Of a stretch of DNA of 64,000 nucleotides, positions 17,434 to 26,845 are shown piece after piece (position 1 is the first letter of the stretch; each line of letters begins with the position of its first letter). The translations under genes were made by a program, and so were the position numbers. The notes beneath the pieces were generated by a model. The model was given only the letters and a program-made list of their open reading frames with translations, ran no database searches and was not told where the DNA came from. The DNA lies in assembly GCA_024762925.1 (NCBI GenBank), contig JANTGM010000012.1:24653-88652 (forward strand). Direction: 5' to 3'. This DNA is from Kofleriaceae bacterium. GTDB taxonomy: Bacteria > Myxococcota_A > Polyangia > Haliangiales > Haliangiaceae.

Positions 17434-19518
17434 ATGGCACTTGCACCTTCTCGATATGAACTCCTAGACAGAATCGCCGTTGGCGGTATGGCTGAGGTCT
17501 TTCGAGCCAAGGCTTTCGGGGCCCACGGCTTTGAAAAGACACTGGCAATCAAGAAGATCCTTCCTGAACTCGCCAAGGACCCAGAGTTTGAGGACCGGTT
17601 TATCGCTGAGGCGAAGCTGGCAGTTGAGCTAAGTCACGCCAATGTGGTGCAAGTGCTCGACTTCGGCCGTTTTGCCGGGACGCTCTTCATCGCGATGGAG
17701 CTGGTCAATGGTCTAGACCTTGCTGCGCTTCTCAAGTTCTACAACGACAAGGCTGGACGAGTTTCTATCCCTGCGGCATTCCAGATTTCAATCGAGATTG
17801 TGCGCGGCCTGTCATTCGCGCATCAAAATGGCGTGGTTCACCGTGACGTCTCGCCTTCGAACATCTTGCTGTCCAAGGCGGGCGAAGTGAAGATCGCTGA
17901 CTTTGGAATCGCCGTTGCCATGCGCGAAGAGCTTACTGGGGACGAGGGCCGAATCATGGGCAAGTGGCGTTACATGTCGCCAGAGCAGACCCGTGGAAGC
18001 AAGCTCGGTGAGACTAGCGACCTGTTTTCTGCTGCTGTGGTCATCTACGAAATCTTCGCAGGCGAGAAGTTGTTTCCAGGCACTGAGTCGAAGGAGATTA
18101 TCGAGAACATTCACTGCATGGACATCCCGCGGCTCTCAGAGCTTCGCCCTGGCGTCCCCGAGGCGGTCGACGAGGTTTTGGCGGCGGCTCTGCAACGCGA
18201 TGTCTCGCTTCGTACGGCCAGCGGCGCCGACATGCTGCGTGCGCTCACGGAGGCGAGCTACAAGTCGAGCATCGTTGCAACTTCGATTGATGTCGCTGAT
18301 GCGGTTGAGGAAGCGCAGAAAGCGGGCATTTCCGGAACCAGCGTGAAGCCCCCCGAAGGCATCGATGCGGCGATTCGCGCGCAGCTTCTTAAGGCGCAGG
18401 AGTCGAATGAGTTCCGCCCCACCGAAAGACGAACCGCAGTTGCAGTGGGAGAGCCCGAGCCTCCTCCTGTCGAAGCTCTGGCGCGCACCGAGCTTCAACC
18501 CAAGGTGCCGGACGGTGATGGTGGGACGATGGTTCGAAGTGGAGTTGATGAACGGGGCGTGACGATCTGGCGCCTCGATCGGGAGACCGTCGCAGCAATT
18601 CCCTCAGCCAAGCGCAGTGCCGTGATGGAGTCTATCGATCCACAATCGCCAGAGGTGAAGGCAGACTTGGAGAGCGGCAACCGGCGCTATGAGCAGGACC
18701 CAGGCGGACACGTTGGTCTCAGGCGCGGGGTGATCTTGTCGGCGATTGGCTTCCTGAGTCTCATGGCTGTGATGCTTGGCTTTGCTTTGAGCGGCAGCCC
18801 TTCAAAGAGACGAGCAGTGGGGCTGGCAATGGAAGATGCAAGTGTGACACCGGTGCCTGTCGAGACTGTTACCGAGCTTCTAATGATCGATTCTGAGCCC
18901 CGTGGAGCCACCGTTTTTATCGACGGTGAGCGCCTAAGCGATGTCACTCCAACGGAAGCCAATGTGCCCGTTGGCGTGGGAGTGGTCGTTCGCCTCGAAC
19001 TCGATGGCTACGAAGAATACCAAGACGAGAAAACACTGAAAGCGGGCAGGGCCCTCGACTTTCGCCAAGCCCTCGTGCCTTTTCGCAGCACGCTCATTGT
19101 TGGCACCTCCCCGCCGGGAGCCATCGTGAGTCTCGATGGTGTGGAGCTTGGTCCAACACCGCTCTCTCGCACCAACCTTCGTCCAGGAAAAGGCCGCGTA
19201 CTGAGAATTGAGCTCAAAGACTATGGCGTCGTCGAGCAGAGCATCGATCTGGTTCGGGACGAAGCCGTGTCGGTACAGAAGACACTTAAGAGTACAATTG
19301 TTTACGGGCGCATTAACATCAACTCTAACAAGCTCTGGTTTGAAGTGCGCAATGGAAACAAGTATCTCGGAGACACGCCTGGCACGTTTTCGCTTCCCGT
19401 TGGCACGCACAAATTGAAACTGCGGAATCCTCCAACGGGCAAGACATTCTCGCTCACTGTCAAAGTTGCCGAGCCAAAACCAAACCAGAAGCCTCGGACC
19501 TACCAGGTGCCGCTCTAG
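17434..19518 (+). CDS. transmembrane Ser/Thr protein kinase with extracytoplasmic PEGA repeats
   Basis: Eukaryotic-type kinase of 694 residues. The kinase domain (8-280) has LAIKKILPE (Lys40), [13 protein letters not shown] (136-145) and IADFGIAVA (Asp156). The HRDxSPSN loop, with Ser where HRDxKPxN kinases have Lys, is a common myxobacterial variant. A linker rich in Pro/Glu leads to one membrane segment ([20 protein letters not shown], about 430-450). Outside are PEGA repeats ([32 protein letters not shown]; a third divergent one from about 620). It should sense an envelope cue and phosphorylate cytoplasmic targets such as FHA proteins (inference). It is divergent from the other PEGA gene by 67 bp. 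Confidence 0.95.
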   Translation: MALAPSRYELLDRIAVGGMAEVFRAKAFGAHGFEKTLAIKKILPELAKDPEFEDRFIAEAKLAVELSHANVVQVLDFGRFAGTLFIAMELVNGLDLAALLKFYNDKAGRVSIPAAFQISIEIVRGLSFAHQNGVVHRDVSPSNILLSKAGEVKIADFGIAVAMREELTGDEGRIMGKWRYMSPEQTRGSKLGETSDLFSAAVVIYEIFAGEKLFPGTESKEIIENIHCMDIPRLSELRPGVPEAVDEVLAAALQRDVSLRTASGADMLRALTEASYKSSIVATSIDVADAVEEAQKAGISGTSVKPPEGIDAAIRAQLLKAQESNEFRPTERRTAVAVGEPEPPPVEALARTELQPKVPDGDGGTMVRSGVDERGVTIWRLDRETVAAIPSAKRSAVMESIDPQSPEVKADLESGNRRYEQDPGGHVGLRRGVILSAIGFLSLMAVMLGFALSGSPSKRRAVGLAMEDASVTPVPVETVTELLMIDSEPRGATVFIDGERLSDVTPTEANVPVGVGVVVRLELDGYEEYQDEKTLKAGRALDFRQALVPFRSTLIVGTSPPGAIVSLDGVELGPTPLSRTNLRPGKGRVLRIELKDYGVVEQSIDLVRDEAVSVQKTLKSTIVYGRININSNKLWFEVRNGNKYLGDTPGTFSLPVGTHKLKLRNPPTGKTFSLTVKVAEPKPNQKPRTYQVPL

Positions 19519-19558
19519 GCACTCCGCAGACTGACTCGCACGTGCACGATTGCGAATC

Positions 19559-19580
19559 GCGCTAGGTTGGCGCCTAGCGC
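19559..19580. terminator. candidate bidirectional terminator hairpin
   Basis: A perfect 8-bp stem (GCGCTAGG / CCTAGCGC) with a 6-nt loop lies between the convergent kinase and ferredoxin genes; its right arm contains the ferredoxin stop codon. There is no clean T-tract, so it is only a candidate. Confidence 0.4.
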
Positions 19581-19888
19581 TTCTTGCGGGTTTTCTTGGG
19601 CTTGACCAAGACCGTGATGTCGCCTGCTCCTTCGACTACCTTGGCCTGGCAACTGAGGCGAAGCTTTGTTAGGTGATAGAGATTTCCTAGGTGTTTTTCT
19701 TCGATATCGTTGTAGGCCGATAGCGACTCTTCACCAGACTCAATCACGACACGACACAGGCCGCAGGTACCCTTTCCGACACAAGCGCTCTGAATGCCCA
19801 CATCGCTCTTCCAGCCGACCTCGAAGATGCTCTGACCCACGTGACACTCTTGGACCTTGCCACTTGGGAGAAATCGAATGGCAGGCAT
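19574..19888 (-). CDS. 2Fe-2S ferredoxin
   Basis: A plant/adrenodoxin-type electron carrier of 104 residues. The cluster cysteines are Cys36, Cys42 and Cys45 (SACVGKGTCGLCRV) and Cys80 (LRLSCQAKV), the C-x5-C-x2-C-xn-C pattern. The C-terminus ends in a Lys/Arg-rich tail (KPKKTRKKR), unusual for these normally acidic proteins. It is the second gene after the exonuclease, 5 bp downstream, so they are cotranscribed. No redox partner enzyme is adjacent. Confidence 0.9.
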   Translation of the reverse strand: MPAIRFLPSGKVQECHVGQSIFEVGWKSDVGIQSACVGKGTCGLCRVVIESGEESLSAYNDIEEKHLGNLYHLTKLRLSCQAKVVEGAGDITVLVKPKKTRKKR

Positions 19889-19893
19889 CGTTC

Positions 19894-20664
19894 CTAGGCG
19901 GCGGAGAGCAGTCGCGAGGCATCGATTGCGGCAGTGAGTTCGCGCAGGCGCTCGTCAGCGGCGAGGCTCTTTGTCAGGCCGGCTACCGCTATGCGGTACT
20001 GATTGCTATCGAGCACCCCTTGAAGAAGGCGAAATCGAAGAAAGAGCAGGGCGGTCTGGGCCACGTCAGCCAGGCAGTAGTTTCGAATCTCTTCGAGCTT
20101 GCCCTCTTTGTACATGCCGTGAACTTGCGAGCCATCCATGCCAATCTTGCCAGGAAGCCCAATGAGGCGAGCTAGCGCATCAAGAGAGCTCGCTCGTGAT
20201 GCCCCATGATCTGCAAGCCAATCGCATAGATCGATGTGGCCCTCTTCCGTGAAGCGGGATCGGACGCCGCGCTCTTTGTAGTACCAAGCCATGGGCACTC
20301 CACATCGTAGGCTTCGAAGGGCCAGCACAGGCAGGTCGAAACTGCGCCCATTGTAGGTCACAAGAGATGGCCGCTTGGACTCCACAAATGTCGAGAACGA
20401 ACGAAGTATTTCGGATTCATCACACCCTCCTGCAGGAAGGCCCGGAGGGAGGAGATTGAGTTCGATGAGCTGGTAGTCAGCATCGAGTAGCATGCAACCA
20501 ACGACGATCACTTGATGAGCGTAGGGGGGCGGAAATGGTGGAGTATTCCCGGCTGAGGCTGCCGGTGGCTGCCAGACGCTTGCATCGGGAATGGTCTCAA
20601 TGTCGAGCACCAGGTATTGGGAGGCATCTGCCACGGGCCGCACCCTAAGCGCCGGGTCTGACAT
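19894..20664 (-). CDS. predicted 3'-5' exonuclease (PolB-like DEDD family)
   Basis: A 256-residue nuclease of the RNase H-like DEDD superfamily, close to the 'predicted 3'-5' exonuclease, PolB-like' family. Motif I is [10 protein letters not shown] (Asp21, Glu23), motif II is [17 protein letters not shown] (about 108-124), and motif III is [14 protein letters not shown] (about 208-221) with the conserved Asp. No polymerase domain is attached. Its role is probably DNA or RNA end processing. ATG 20664 lies 47 bp from the divergent CFI-box gene. Confidence 0.85.
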   Translation of the reverse strand: MSDPALRVRPVADASQYLVLDIETIPDASVWQPPAASAGNTPPFPPPYAHQVIVVGCMLLDADYQLIELNLLPPGLPAGGCDESEILRSFSTFVESKRPSLVTYNGRSFDLPVLALRSLRCGVPMAWYYKERGVRSRFTEEGHIDLCDWLADHGASRASSLDALARLIGLPGKIGMDGSQVHGMYKEGKLEEIRNYCLADVAQTALLFLRFRLLQGVLDSNQYRIAVAGLTKSLAADERLRELTAAIDASRLLSAA

Positions 20665-20711
20665 TGGTCACTTTGGGCATTCGGGAGCATGCGGCATACT
20701 ATGGGCCTCCC

Positions 20712-22301
20712 ATGAAGTCGCTTTTGCTCGCTCCTCTTGCTGCACTCTTCCTCTCACCGCAAGTCCTTGCACCCCGCGTCGCTGAGGCGGCTGGCGAGTG
20801 TCGAGTGGTCAATGTCGATTTTAAGCCCACAGACGATCTCCAAATCGTCATTTGGATTGAGGACACTGAGGGAAACTTCATCGACACAGTCTTCATCACG
20901 CGCAAGACCGGTAGCTATGGTCTGGGCAACCGACCTGGCATCTTCGACTTCAACTCCTCTCGCGACTTTTGCTATGGACGACGTGTCACCACCTTTCCGA
21001 TTTGGGCCCATCGTCATGGCCTAACTTGGCCGGCGATTATTTTTCAGGACGAAGACGATCGGGATCTTAGCCACTCGATCGCCCAGAGTTCGGTGGAACG
21101 CACGTACTGCCGTCCTCTCGATCCCAGTGAGCCGCTGTGGGATGCGCAAACGTGCGCGACGACTGTCTACACTGACAAGGGCAAGATCAGCCCCAATGAT
21201 ACGAGTCTGTATCCGCCACGCAAAGACATCACTGTCGATAGCCGAGACTCTGAGGATGTGCCAGCGATGATCGCATCCAACCAGTTCGACGCGATCAGCA
21301 AGCCCACACCACTGGGTGGCACGAGCTTTGGCACCGTCTGGGCAATTCCAGAAGATCTCGCAGATGGCAACTACGTTGCCTGGATGGAAGTGAGCAAGGA
21401 GTTCGACCAGAACGCAAACTACGACTTCCCATCGCCTGTCGGCATCCCATGGTCGGAATATGGTCTTCCATATCGAGGTCAGCCAAGTGTTGTGTATCAG
21501 GCGCCGTTTCAGATTGGTGGCGCCGAAGAGCCATCGTTTTCGCTCAACTACCACGGCTATGGGGATCCTGACGGTCTCGATGGCGTGATTCGCGCTCCTG
21601 ATGACACGATCACTTCGGGTACGGAGGGCTCAGGAGCAGGCCGAATTCTGGTCTCCTCTGAGGGCGCTGAGATGTACCGCTTGCGTGTCCAAGCATCCAG
21701 CTCGGCTGATGAAACTGTGCCCGGTGAGGCGAGCGAACTGGCCGCATCAGAAGTTCTCTCAGATGCAATCGCGTTCGCGTTTGTCGCTCCTGGAGATGAC
21801 GCGCAAGAGGGCACCGTGAGCTCGTACGAAGTGCGCTATCTCGCTGGTGCTGAATTGACGGCGGAGAACTGGGAGACGGGAACGCTCGCAAGTGTGCAGA
21901 TCGAACCGGCTCCAGCCGGCACGGTGCACGACGTCCTGCTTGAAGGCCTTTTGCCCAATACGAACTATTCTGTAGGCGTGCGGGCCACCGACGAGTGTCT
22001 CAACGAAGGAGCCATCGCGAGCTTTAGTGCACTAACGCCAAAGCCCGAGGCGGGGACCGTCGATGCATGCTTCATCGCTACAGCCGCTTACGGCTCGCTC
22101 TTGGCCAATGAGGTTGTCTCGCTGCGCGGGTTTCGGGACAAATACCTTCGCAGTCACGCGACAGGAGAGATCCTTGTCGAAAGCTACTACACCTTTGGCC
22201 CCGCTCTCGCGAAGCTGATGGTTGGCTCACCGCTTCTCCGGCGCACAGCTCGCGCTGCTCTTGAGCCGGCCATTGAATCGGCCCAGGGGCTCGTCAAGTA
22301 G
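20712..22301 (+). CDS. secreted CFI-box C-terminal-domain protein with fibronectin-like segment
   Basis: Start ATG 20712 gives 529 residues with a signal peptide (MKSLLLAPLAALFLSPQVLA). The N-terminal half (VVNVDFKPTDDLQIVIWIED, FPIWAHRHGLTW) is not recognised. A fibronectin type III-like region (LLEGLLPNTNYSVGVRATDE) precedes the C-terminal signature CFIATAAYGS...EVVSLRGFRDKYL...ESYYTFGPALAKLM...LLRRTARAAL. That is the CFI-box C-terminal domain found on exported proteins, likely a sorting or anchoring tail. The upstream ATG at 20664 lies in the divergent gene and is not used. Confidence 0.85.
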   Translation: MKSLLLAPLAALFLSPQVLAPRVAEAAGECRVVNVDFKPTDDLQIVIWIEDTEGNFIDTVFITRKTGSYGLGNRPGIFDFNSSRDFCYGRRVTTFPIWAHRHGLTWPAIIFQDEDDRDLSHSIAQSSVERTYCRPLDPSEPLWDAQTCATTVYTDKGKISPNDTSLYPPRKDITVDSRDSEDVPAMIASNQFDAISKPTPLGGTSFGTVWAIPEDLADGNYVAWMEVSKEFDQNANYDFPSPVGIPWSEYGLPYRGQPSVVYQAPFQIGGAEEPSFSLNYHGYGDPDGLDGVIRAPDDTITSGTEGSGAGRILVSSEGAEMYRLRVQASSSADETVPGEASELAASEVLSDAIAFAFVAPGDDAQEGTVSSYEVRYLAGAELTAENWETGTLASVQIEPAPAGTVHDVLLEGLLPNTNYSVGVRATDECLNEGAIASFSALTPKPEAGTVDACFIATAAYGSLLANEVVSLRGFRDKYLRSHATGEILVESYYTFGPALAKLMVGSPLLRRTARAALEPAIESAQGLVK

Positions 22302-22465
22302 CGTGTGATTCACCGAGAGAGAAAGCGCTCCTTCGTCTTCTCTTGCCGATATTGGGGCGTGCTCCTGGCCATCACACCCTAGATAGCGACTCGTTCGCTG
22401 GCCTCAGACGCCGAGCCTCCCTTAGAATTCGGAGCTATGAGTAGCACGCTTGGGGGAGAAGCATC
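22302..22465. other. intergenic region upstream of pilT
   Basis: 164 bp with no gene. GGGGGAG at about 22452 supplies the ribosome-binding site for the TTG start at 22466. Promoter elements were not assigned. Confidence 0.35.
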
Positions 22466-24091
22466 TTGAGTCGCATCGACAACTACCTTCACAGTATGGA
22501 GCGCTTCAAAGCCAGTGGCCTAGCGCTCACCAGTGGTGGCAACGTCATCTTGAAGTTCCCCACAGGCGATAGGCAAGCAACCCAAACAACCACGCATGCG
22601 CAGATCATGGACATGGTCGGCGAAGTCGCACCCGCAGGAACTATGCCGGAGTTGATGGGCGGCAAGGTCAAGACCTTTCGCTATCAAGGCAGTCACTCCT
22701 TCTTCGATATTACCGTTACCCCAAATGGCGATACGTGGAAGGTGAGCGTGGTGCCAACCACCGCAAACAGTCCTGAGCCCGCGCCCGAAGCCGAAGCCGC
22801 GTTGGAAATCGAGCGCACTTCGTATGGAAGCGTCGGCTCCACCGCGACTGCTGCCGCCAAGCGGCCAGCGAGCATCGATGACAGCGGCAACAAGAGAGTG
22901 CCTGTCGCGAGGGCGGTCACGCCGGCTCCCCCAAACAACGAAGCCCCTGTGGCTGCTGTCTCTTCACCCCGCGTCAAAGCTGCGAGCACCATTGACCGAC
23001 AGTCTTCTGATTGGATCGATCAGATCTTGCGCCGCATGATGGAAGCAGGGTCGTCTGATGTGCATCTTTCCGCCGATGCCTATCCGTATTGGCGCATTGA
23101 TGGCGAGATCGAGACGATTCCTGGAGAAGGGATCCTCGATCCAGAGTTTCTTGAGAAGCACATCCTATCGATTGCGCCAGAGGGCAACAAAGAAGAATTC
23201 GCACGGCGAAATGACACCGACTTTGCCTATGAGGTGAAGGGACTATCGCGTTTCAGGGTAAACGTGTTTCGCGACCGAAAGGGCGTGGGCACGGTCATGA
23301 GAACCATTCCGTTTGAGATTCCTTCGGCCGAACAACTTGGAGTTCCCGATGTGATTCTGGAGATGGCAAATCTGAGCAAGGGCTTGGTCTTGGTGACAGG
23401 CCCAACTGGTTCGGGAAAGTCGACGACCCTCGCCGCGCTAATCGATCACATTAATCGCACGCGAAAATGTCACTTGATCACGGTTGAGGATCCAGTCGAG
23501 TTTGTGCACCCAAACAAGCAGTGTCTCATCAATCAGCGAGAGATTGGTCGCCACACCGATAGTTTCAAGGATGCTCTGCGCGCAGCCTTGCGTGAGGATC
23601 CAGACATCGTTCTGGTCGGTGAGATGCGTGACTTGGAGACGATCGAGATTGCGGTGGAAACAGCAGAGACAGGTCACCTGGTCTTCGGAACTCTGCACAC
23701 GACGACAGCACCGTCGACGGTGGACCGAATCATCGATCAGTTTCCTGCGGACCGGCAGGATCAGATTCGCCAAATGCTGGCTTCATCACTCAAGGGAGTT
23801 GTTGCCCAGGTCTTGTGTAAGAAGAAAGGCGGTGGCCGTGTCGCCGCGCACGAGATTCTTGTTGGCACCTCAGCGGTCTCAAACCTCATTCGCGAATCCA
23901 AGACGTTCCAACTCTTCTCGCTCATGCAGACTGGTCGAAAGCTAGGTATGCGGAAGATGGAAGACACGCTCATTCGCCTGGTGAAGGAGGGGCTAGTCGA
24001 GCCAATGGAGGCCTACCGAAAGGCCAACAATAAGCAGGAATTCCAAGGCCTGCTCAAGGGCGCCGGTATCGATATCGACGTACAGGAGTAG
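22466..24091 (+). CDS. pilT: PilT/PilU-type retraction ATPase with extra N-terminal domain
   Basis: Type IV pilus retraction ATPase of 541 residues. The PilT core begins at about 185 (DWIDQILRRMMEAGSSDVHL). Walker A is GPTGSGKSTTL (about 312), then an Asp box (LREDPDIVLVGEMRD), Walker B/His box (ETGHLVFGTLHTTTA) and the PilT C-terminal region. AIRNLIRE is degenerate (VSNLIRESKTFQ). The first 100 residues form a separate domain (LALTSGGNVILKFPTGDRQ, FFDITVTPNGDTWKVSVVP) plus a linker; ordinary PilT has about 350 residues. TTG start with GGGGGAG upstream; the nearer ATG at 22437 runs into a stop. The FHA-GGDEF gene follows by 47 bp. Confidence 0.93.
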   Translation: MSRIDNYLHSMERFKASGLALTSGGNVILKFPTGDRQATQTTTHAQIMDMVGEVAPAGTMPELMGGKVKTFRYQGSHSFFDITVTPNGDTWKVSVVPTTANSPEPAPEAEAALEIERTSYGSVGSTATAAAKRPASIDDSGNKRVPVARAVTPAPPNNEAPVAAVSSPRVKAASTIDRQSSDWIDQILRRMMEAGSSDVHLSADAYPYWRIDGEIETIPGEGILDPEFLEKHILSIAPEGNKEEFARRNDTDFAYEVKGLSRFRVNVFRDRKGVGTVMRTIPFEIPSAEQLGVPDVILEMANLSKGLVLVTGPTGSGKSTTLAALIDHINRTRKCHLITVEDPVEFVHPNKQCLINQREIGRHTDSFKDALRAALREDPDIVLVGEMRDLETIEIAVETAETGHLVFGTLHTTTAPSTVDRIIDQFPADRQDQIRQMLASSLKGVVAQVLCKKKGGGRVAAHEILVGTSAVSNLIRESKTFQLFSLMQTGRKLGMRKMEDTLIRLVKEGLVEPMEAYRKANNKQEFQGLLKGAGIDIDVQE

Positions 24092-24138
24092 ACTACAGGT
24101 CAAGATTTGCTCTGGAGGACCGAATCACTCTAGACATC

Positions 24139-25041
24139 GTGGCCAGAGACCAACCAGTAGCGACGCAGAAGCTCGGAAGCGCAGGCAATGGGCCCGAGCC
24201 TGCTACGCCAGCGAACAGCAACACAGGGGCTTCGCTGGTCTTGATTCATCCGCCGATGCCAGAAATCGGACTACGTCGGCCACTCAGCAGAGATGTCACG
24301 GTTGTTGGTCGCGACGATGCCGCCGACCTCACGGTAACCCGTGGCTCGATCTCACGGCGTCACGCAGAACTTCGGCGTGGTCCAGAAGGTGAGTGGATGG
24401 TCGCGGATATGGGCTCTACAAATGGCACCTACCTCAACGATGTCGAGGTAGACGATGCAGAACTCGAAGACGGTGACCATGTGCAGTTTGGGGACGCCAT
24501 CTTCAAGTTTGTCTTAGCTGACTCAGCGCCGTACCACGACAAGGTCTACTCGGTGACAGTGCTTGACGGAATCACCTCGATCTACAATCAGAGGTTCTTC
24601 TTCAGCCACCTCGACAAGCAGATGGCAAAGGCCCAACGCGTGAAGAGCGATATGGCAATGATCATCATTGACATTGACTGGTTCTCAGATCTCAATGAGG
24701 AGCGAGGTGAGCTGTGTGGTGATTCCGTCTTGCGAACCCTCGCACGGCGGATTTCGCTGCAAACGAAATCAGAATATCTCTCAGCTAGAATTGGCGGCGA
24801 GGAGTTTGCGGTTTTCATGCCCGGAGCCGAACTCGATGATGCTCTGGATCTGGCGGAGAGTATTCGCGAAGCGGTGGACTGCGAAGCATTTGCCTTTGAA
24901 GGCAACGACTTTGAAGTGTCGGTTAGTGCTGGAGTGGCCGCGAGCGCCGAAGGTGAGTTGAATGCTCGCGAGATTGTCGATGAGGCACGCAAGCAGCTCA
25001 CCTCTGCCAAAGAGCATGGCCGCAACTGCGTGGCTCCCTAG
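24139..25041 (+). CDS. FHA-GGDEF diguanylate cyclase
   Basis: Predicted diguanylate cyclase, 300 residues from GTG 24139. An FHA domain (about 45-130; GRDDAADLTVTRGSISRRHA, DMGSTNGTYLNDV) is followed by GGDEF (about 150-295), with MAMIIIDIDWFSDLNEERGE and the active-site ARIGGEEFAVFMPG. GGEEF is an active variant, but the usual Lys and His of the DxDxFKxxND...H region are Ser and Glu, so activity is not certain. No RxxD inhibitory site precedes GGEEF. The FHA domain implies phospho-dependent control. Lying behind pilT, it may link kinase signals, c-di-GMP and pili (inference). Confidence 0.92.
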   Translation: MARDQPVATQKLGSAGNGPEPATPANSNTGASLVLIHPPMPEIGLRRPLSRDVTVVGRDDAADLTVTRGSISRRHAELRRGPEGEWMVADMGSTNGTYLNDVEVDDAELEDGDHVQFGDAIFKFVLADSAPYHDKVYSVTVLDGITSIYNQRFFFSHLDKQMAKAQRVKSDMAMIIIDIDWFSDLNEERGELCGDSVLRTLARRISLQTKSEYLSARIGGEEFAVFMPGAELDDALDLAESIREAVDCEAFAFEGNDFEVSVSAGVAASAEGELNAREIVDEARKQLTSAKEHGRNCVAP

Positions 25042-25049
25042 TCGGCGTG

Positions 25050-26339
25050 CTAGATGAGGCCGAGAGCGGTGATGCAGATGAAGGTGAACATGCCAGCGAT
25101 ATAGGAGATAAGCGCGATAAGGCTTATGCGCTTGAAGTACCAGACAAAGTCGATCTTCTCCATGCCCATGAGAGCGACGCCAGCGGCCGAACCCACGATC
25201 AGGATACTGCCGCCTGTGCCAGCGCAAAACGCAATGAGGTGCCAGAATTGGCCATCGGCGGGGAAACTCTCCATGGGATACATCGCCATAGATGCGGCAA
25301 CCAGTGGGACATTGTCGACAATCGCAGAGAGGATGCCAATGGTGCCGGCGAGTACCTCTGGGGATGATGTCATGTCGTTTAGCCCGGTTGCTAAAACGGT
25401 CAAGAGTCCGGCAGACGCAAGCGCACCAATGGCGAGAAGAATACCTAGGAAAAAGAGCACACCCGATACGTCGATCTTTGTAAAGGCGTAAGGGACTTTT
25501 ACGTGTTCTCGACATTCGTCGCTGTGGCGATGCACCACGTCGGTGACAACCCACATCACACCGAGCCCAATGAGTACGCCGACAAAAGGGGGCAGATGAG
25601 TGAGCGTCTTGAAGACGGGCACAAAGATGAAGGCTCCGAGTCCAAGTGCAAGCACGCGCCGCGCTCCGACTTCGACTTTCTGACTGTTCTCTTCCGATTC
25701 TCCACCATAGTGGCCTCTTTGCCCGAGGCCGAGAAGGAGCACTGCAACCACCATCGTAACAACGCTCGGGATCGCCAGTGCAGTTATGACACCAAGTGTT
25801 GAGACTTGCCCGCCGATCCAGAGCATGGAGGTCGTTACATCGCCCATTGGTGTCCAAGCGCCGCCCGCATTTGCTGCGATGACAACCATGCTGCCTAGCA
25901 GGATGCGATTCTCGCGATCTGGAAGAATTCTTCTTAGCAGCGAGACCATCACAATCGTCGTTGTGAGGTTGTCGAGTAGCGCAGACATGAAAAATGCCAG
26001 CACAGCGAGTATCCACATGATTCGCCGCTTCGAACGCGTTCGGATCATGTCTGTCACGAGACGAAAGGAGCCGTGGGAATCGATGACTTCGACCAGCGTC
26101 ATGGCGCCGAGCAAGAAGAAGATGATCTGGCTGACCTCTGCGAGGTGTCGTTCCAGCGCGTGGGTTGCGGTGTGCAAATCGGGGGCAACACCAACGAAGT
26201 AGAGTGTCCAGAGGGTGCCAGCAAGGAGGAGTGCTGTGGCACCTTTGTTGACGCCAAATCGGTGCTCAAAGACGATGAAGACATAGCCGACGACAAAGGC
26301 CGCGATCATCAGAATATGAACAGTTTGAATGGAATCCAT
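25050..26339 (-). CDS. nhaD: NhaD-type sodium/proton antiporter
   Basis: An integral membrane transporter of the ArsB/NhaD ion-transporter superfamily, 429 residues and about 11-12 membrane segments (VHILMIAAFVVGYVFIVF, IIFFLLGAMTLVEVID, IMWILAVLAFFMSALLDN). The paired discontinuous-helix motifs ALLDNLTTTIV and SAIVDNVPLVAAS, along with AANAGGAWTPMGDVTT and AGTGGSILIVGSAAG, match NhaD. It exports Na+ in exchange for H+. ATG 26339 has GGAAAG 5 nt upstream, so the further ATG at 26372 is not used. It converges on the FHA-GGDEF gene. Confidence 0.92.
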   Translation of the reverse strand: MDSIQTVHILMIAAFVVGYVFIVFEHRFGVNKGATALLLAGTLWTLYFVGVAPDLHTATHALERHLAEVSQIIFFLLGAMTLVEVIDSHGSFRLVTDMIRTRSKRRIMWILAVLAFFMSALLDNLTTTIVMVSLLRRILPDRENRILLGSMVVIAANAGGAWTPMGDVTTSMLWIGGQVSTLGVITALAIPSVVTMVVAVLLLGLGQRGHYGGESEENSQKVEVGARRVLALGLGAFIFVPVFKTLTHLPPFVGVLIGLGVMWVVTDVVHRHSDECREHVKVPYAFTKIDVSGVLFFLGILLAIGALASAGLLTVLATGLNDMTSSPEVLAGTIGILSAIVDNVPLVAASMAMYPMESFPADGQFWHLIAFCAGTGGSILIVGSAAGVALMGMEKIDFVWYFKRISLIALISYIAGMFTFICITALGLI

Positions 26340-26845
26340 CGGTTGCTTTCCGAGCAAGAGCAGGTAGCCCAAAGGGGCGGTGGATTACAAGTCTTGGTGA
26401 AGGTGTTGTGTTCTTCGCTTGTAGGTCAGGTTGGCAATCGCAAGCCAAAACGGGGCGAGTGTTCTTGTGCAAGTGTTTGTAGTTGTTATGTATTTTCTTT
26501 GCTATCCCGATGTCGGCTCCTTCGGTAGGGCTTTGCGTTTTGCTCCGCGTCACGAGCATCAGCGCTTGAGCATCTCGTCTCAGACTGCGGTGACATGAGG
26601 CTCTGCATGAAACACTCGGCGGCACGTGCCGTCTTCTCGTGAGTGGCACCGCTGTCCGAGCCTCAGACTTATTCTTAGGCGTATGTGTGGTGAGGTGGAA
26701 GTGCTCTCATATCCCACCGACGCAGGGCATTTTGGACTACAGTGAATTTGAAAGCGGCCGGTATCGTCAGTACCATTTGTGTGGCCGGCACAACTGTGTG
26801 CCACGCTTGGCGCTTGCGCCGCGGACAAATATCAAAGGGGTTAGA
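26340..26845. other. long divergent intergenic region, nothing firmly recognised
   Basis: About 500 bp between the antiporter start and the TTG start of the split secreted-protein gene. It should hold both promoters. A short hairpin-forming stretch exists near 26500-26530, read on the minus strand, but no known riboswitch is complete. Open frames here look non-coding. Confidence 0.4.

Noticed and set aside
17367..17576. Extended start of the PEGA protein
   Set aside because: It would overlap the divergent kinase gene, and the signal peptide begins at 17366.
24781..26016. 411-codon minus-strand frame
   Set aside because: It overlaps the NhaD gene in another frame and is Cys/Arg/His-rich with no domain; a shadow.
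26490..26545. Minus-strand ACGCAAAGCC and a nearby hairpin upstream of nhaD, recalling the c-di-GMP-I riboswitch
   Set aside because: The GGGCAAACC half and the intervening GNRA-capped helix are missing, and the distance to the antiporter is about 150 nt; not enough to call an aptamer.
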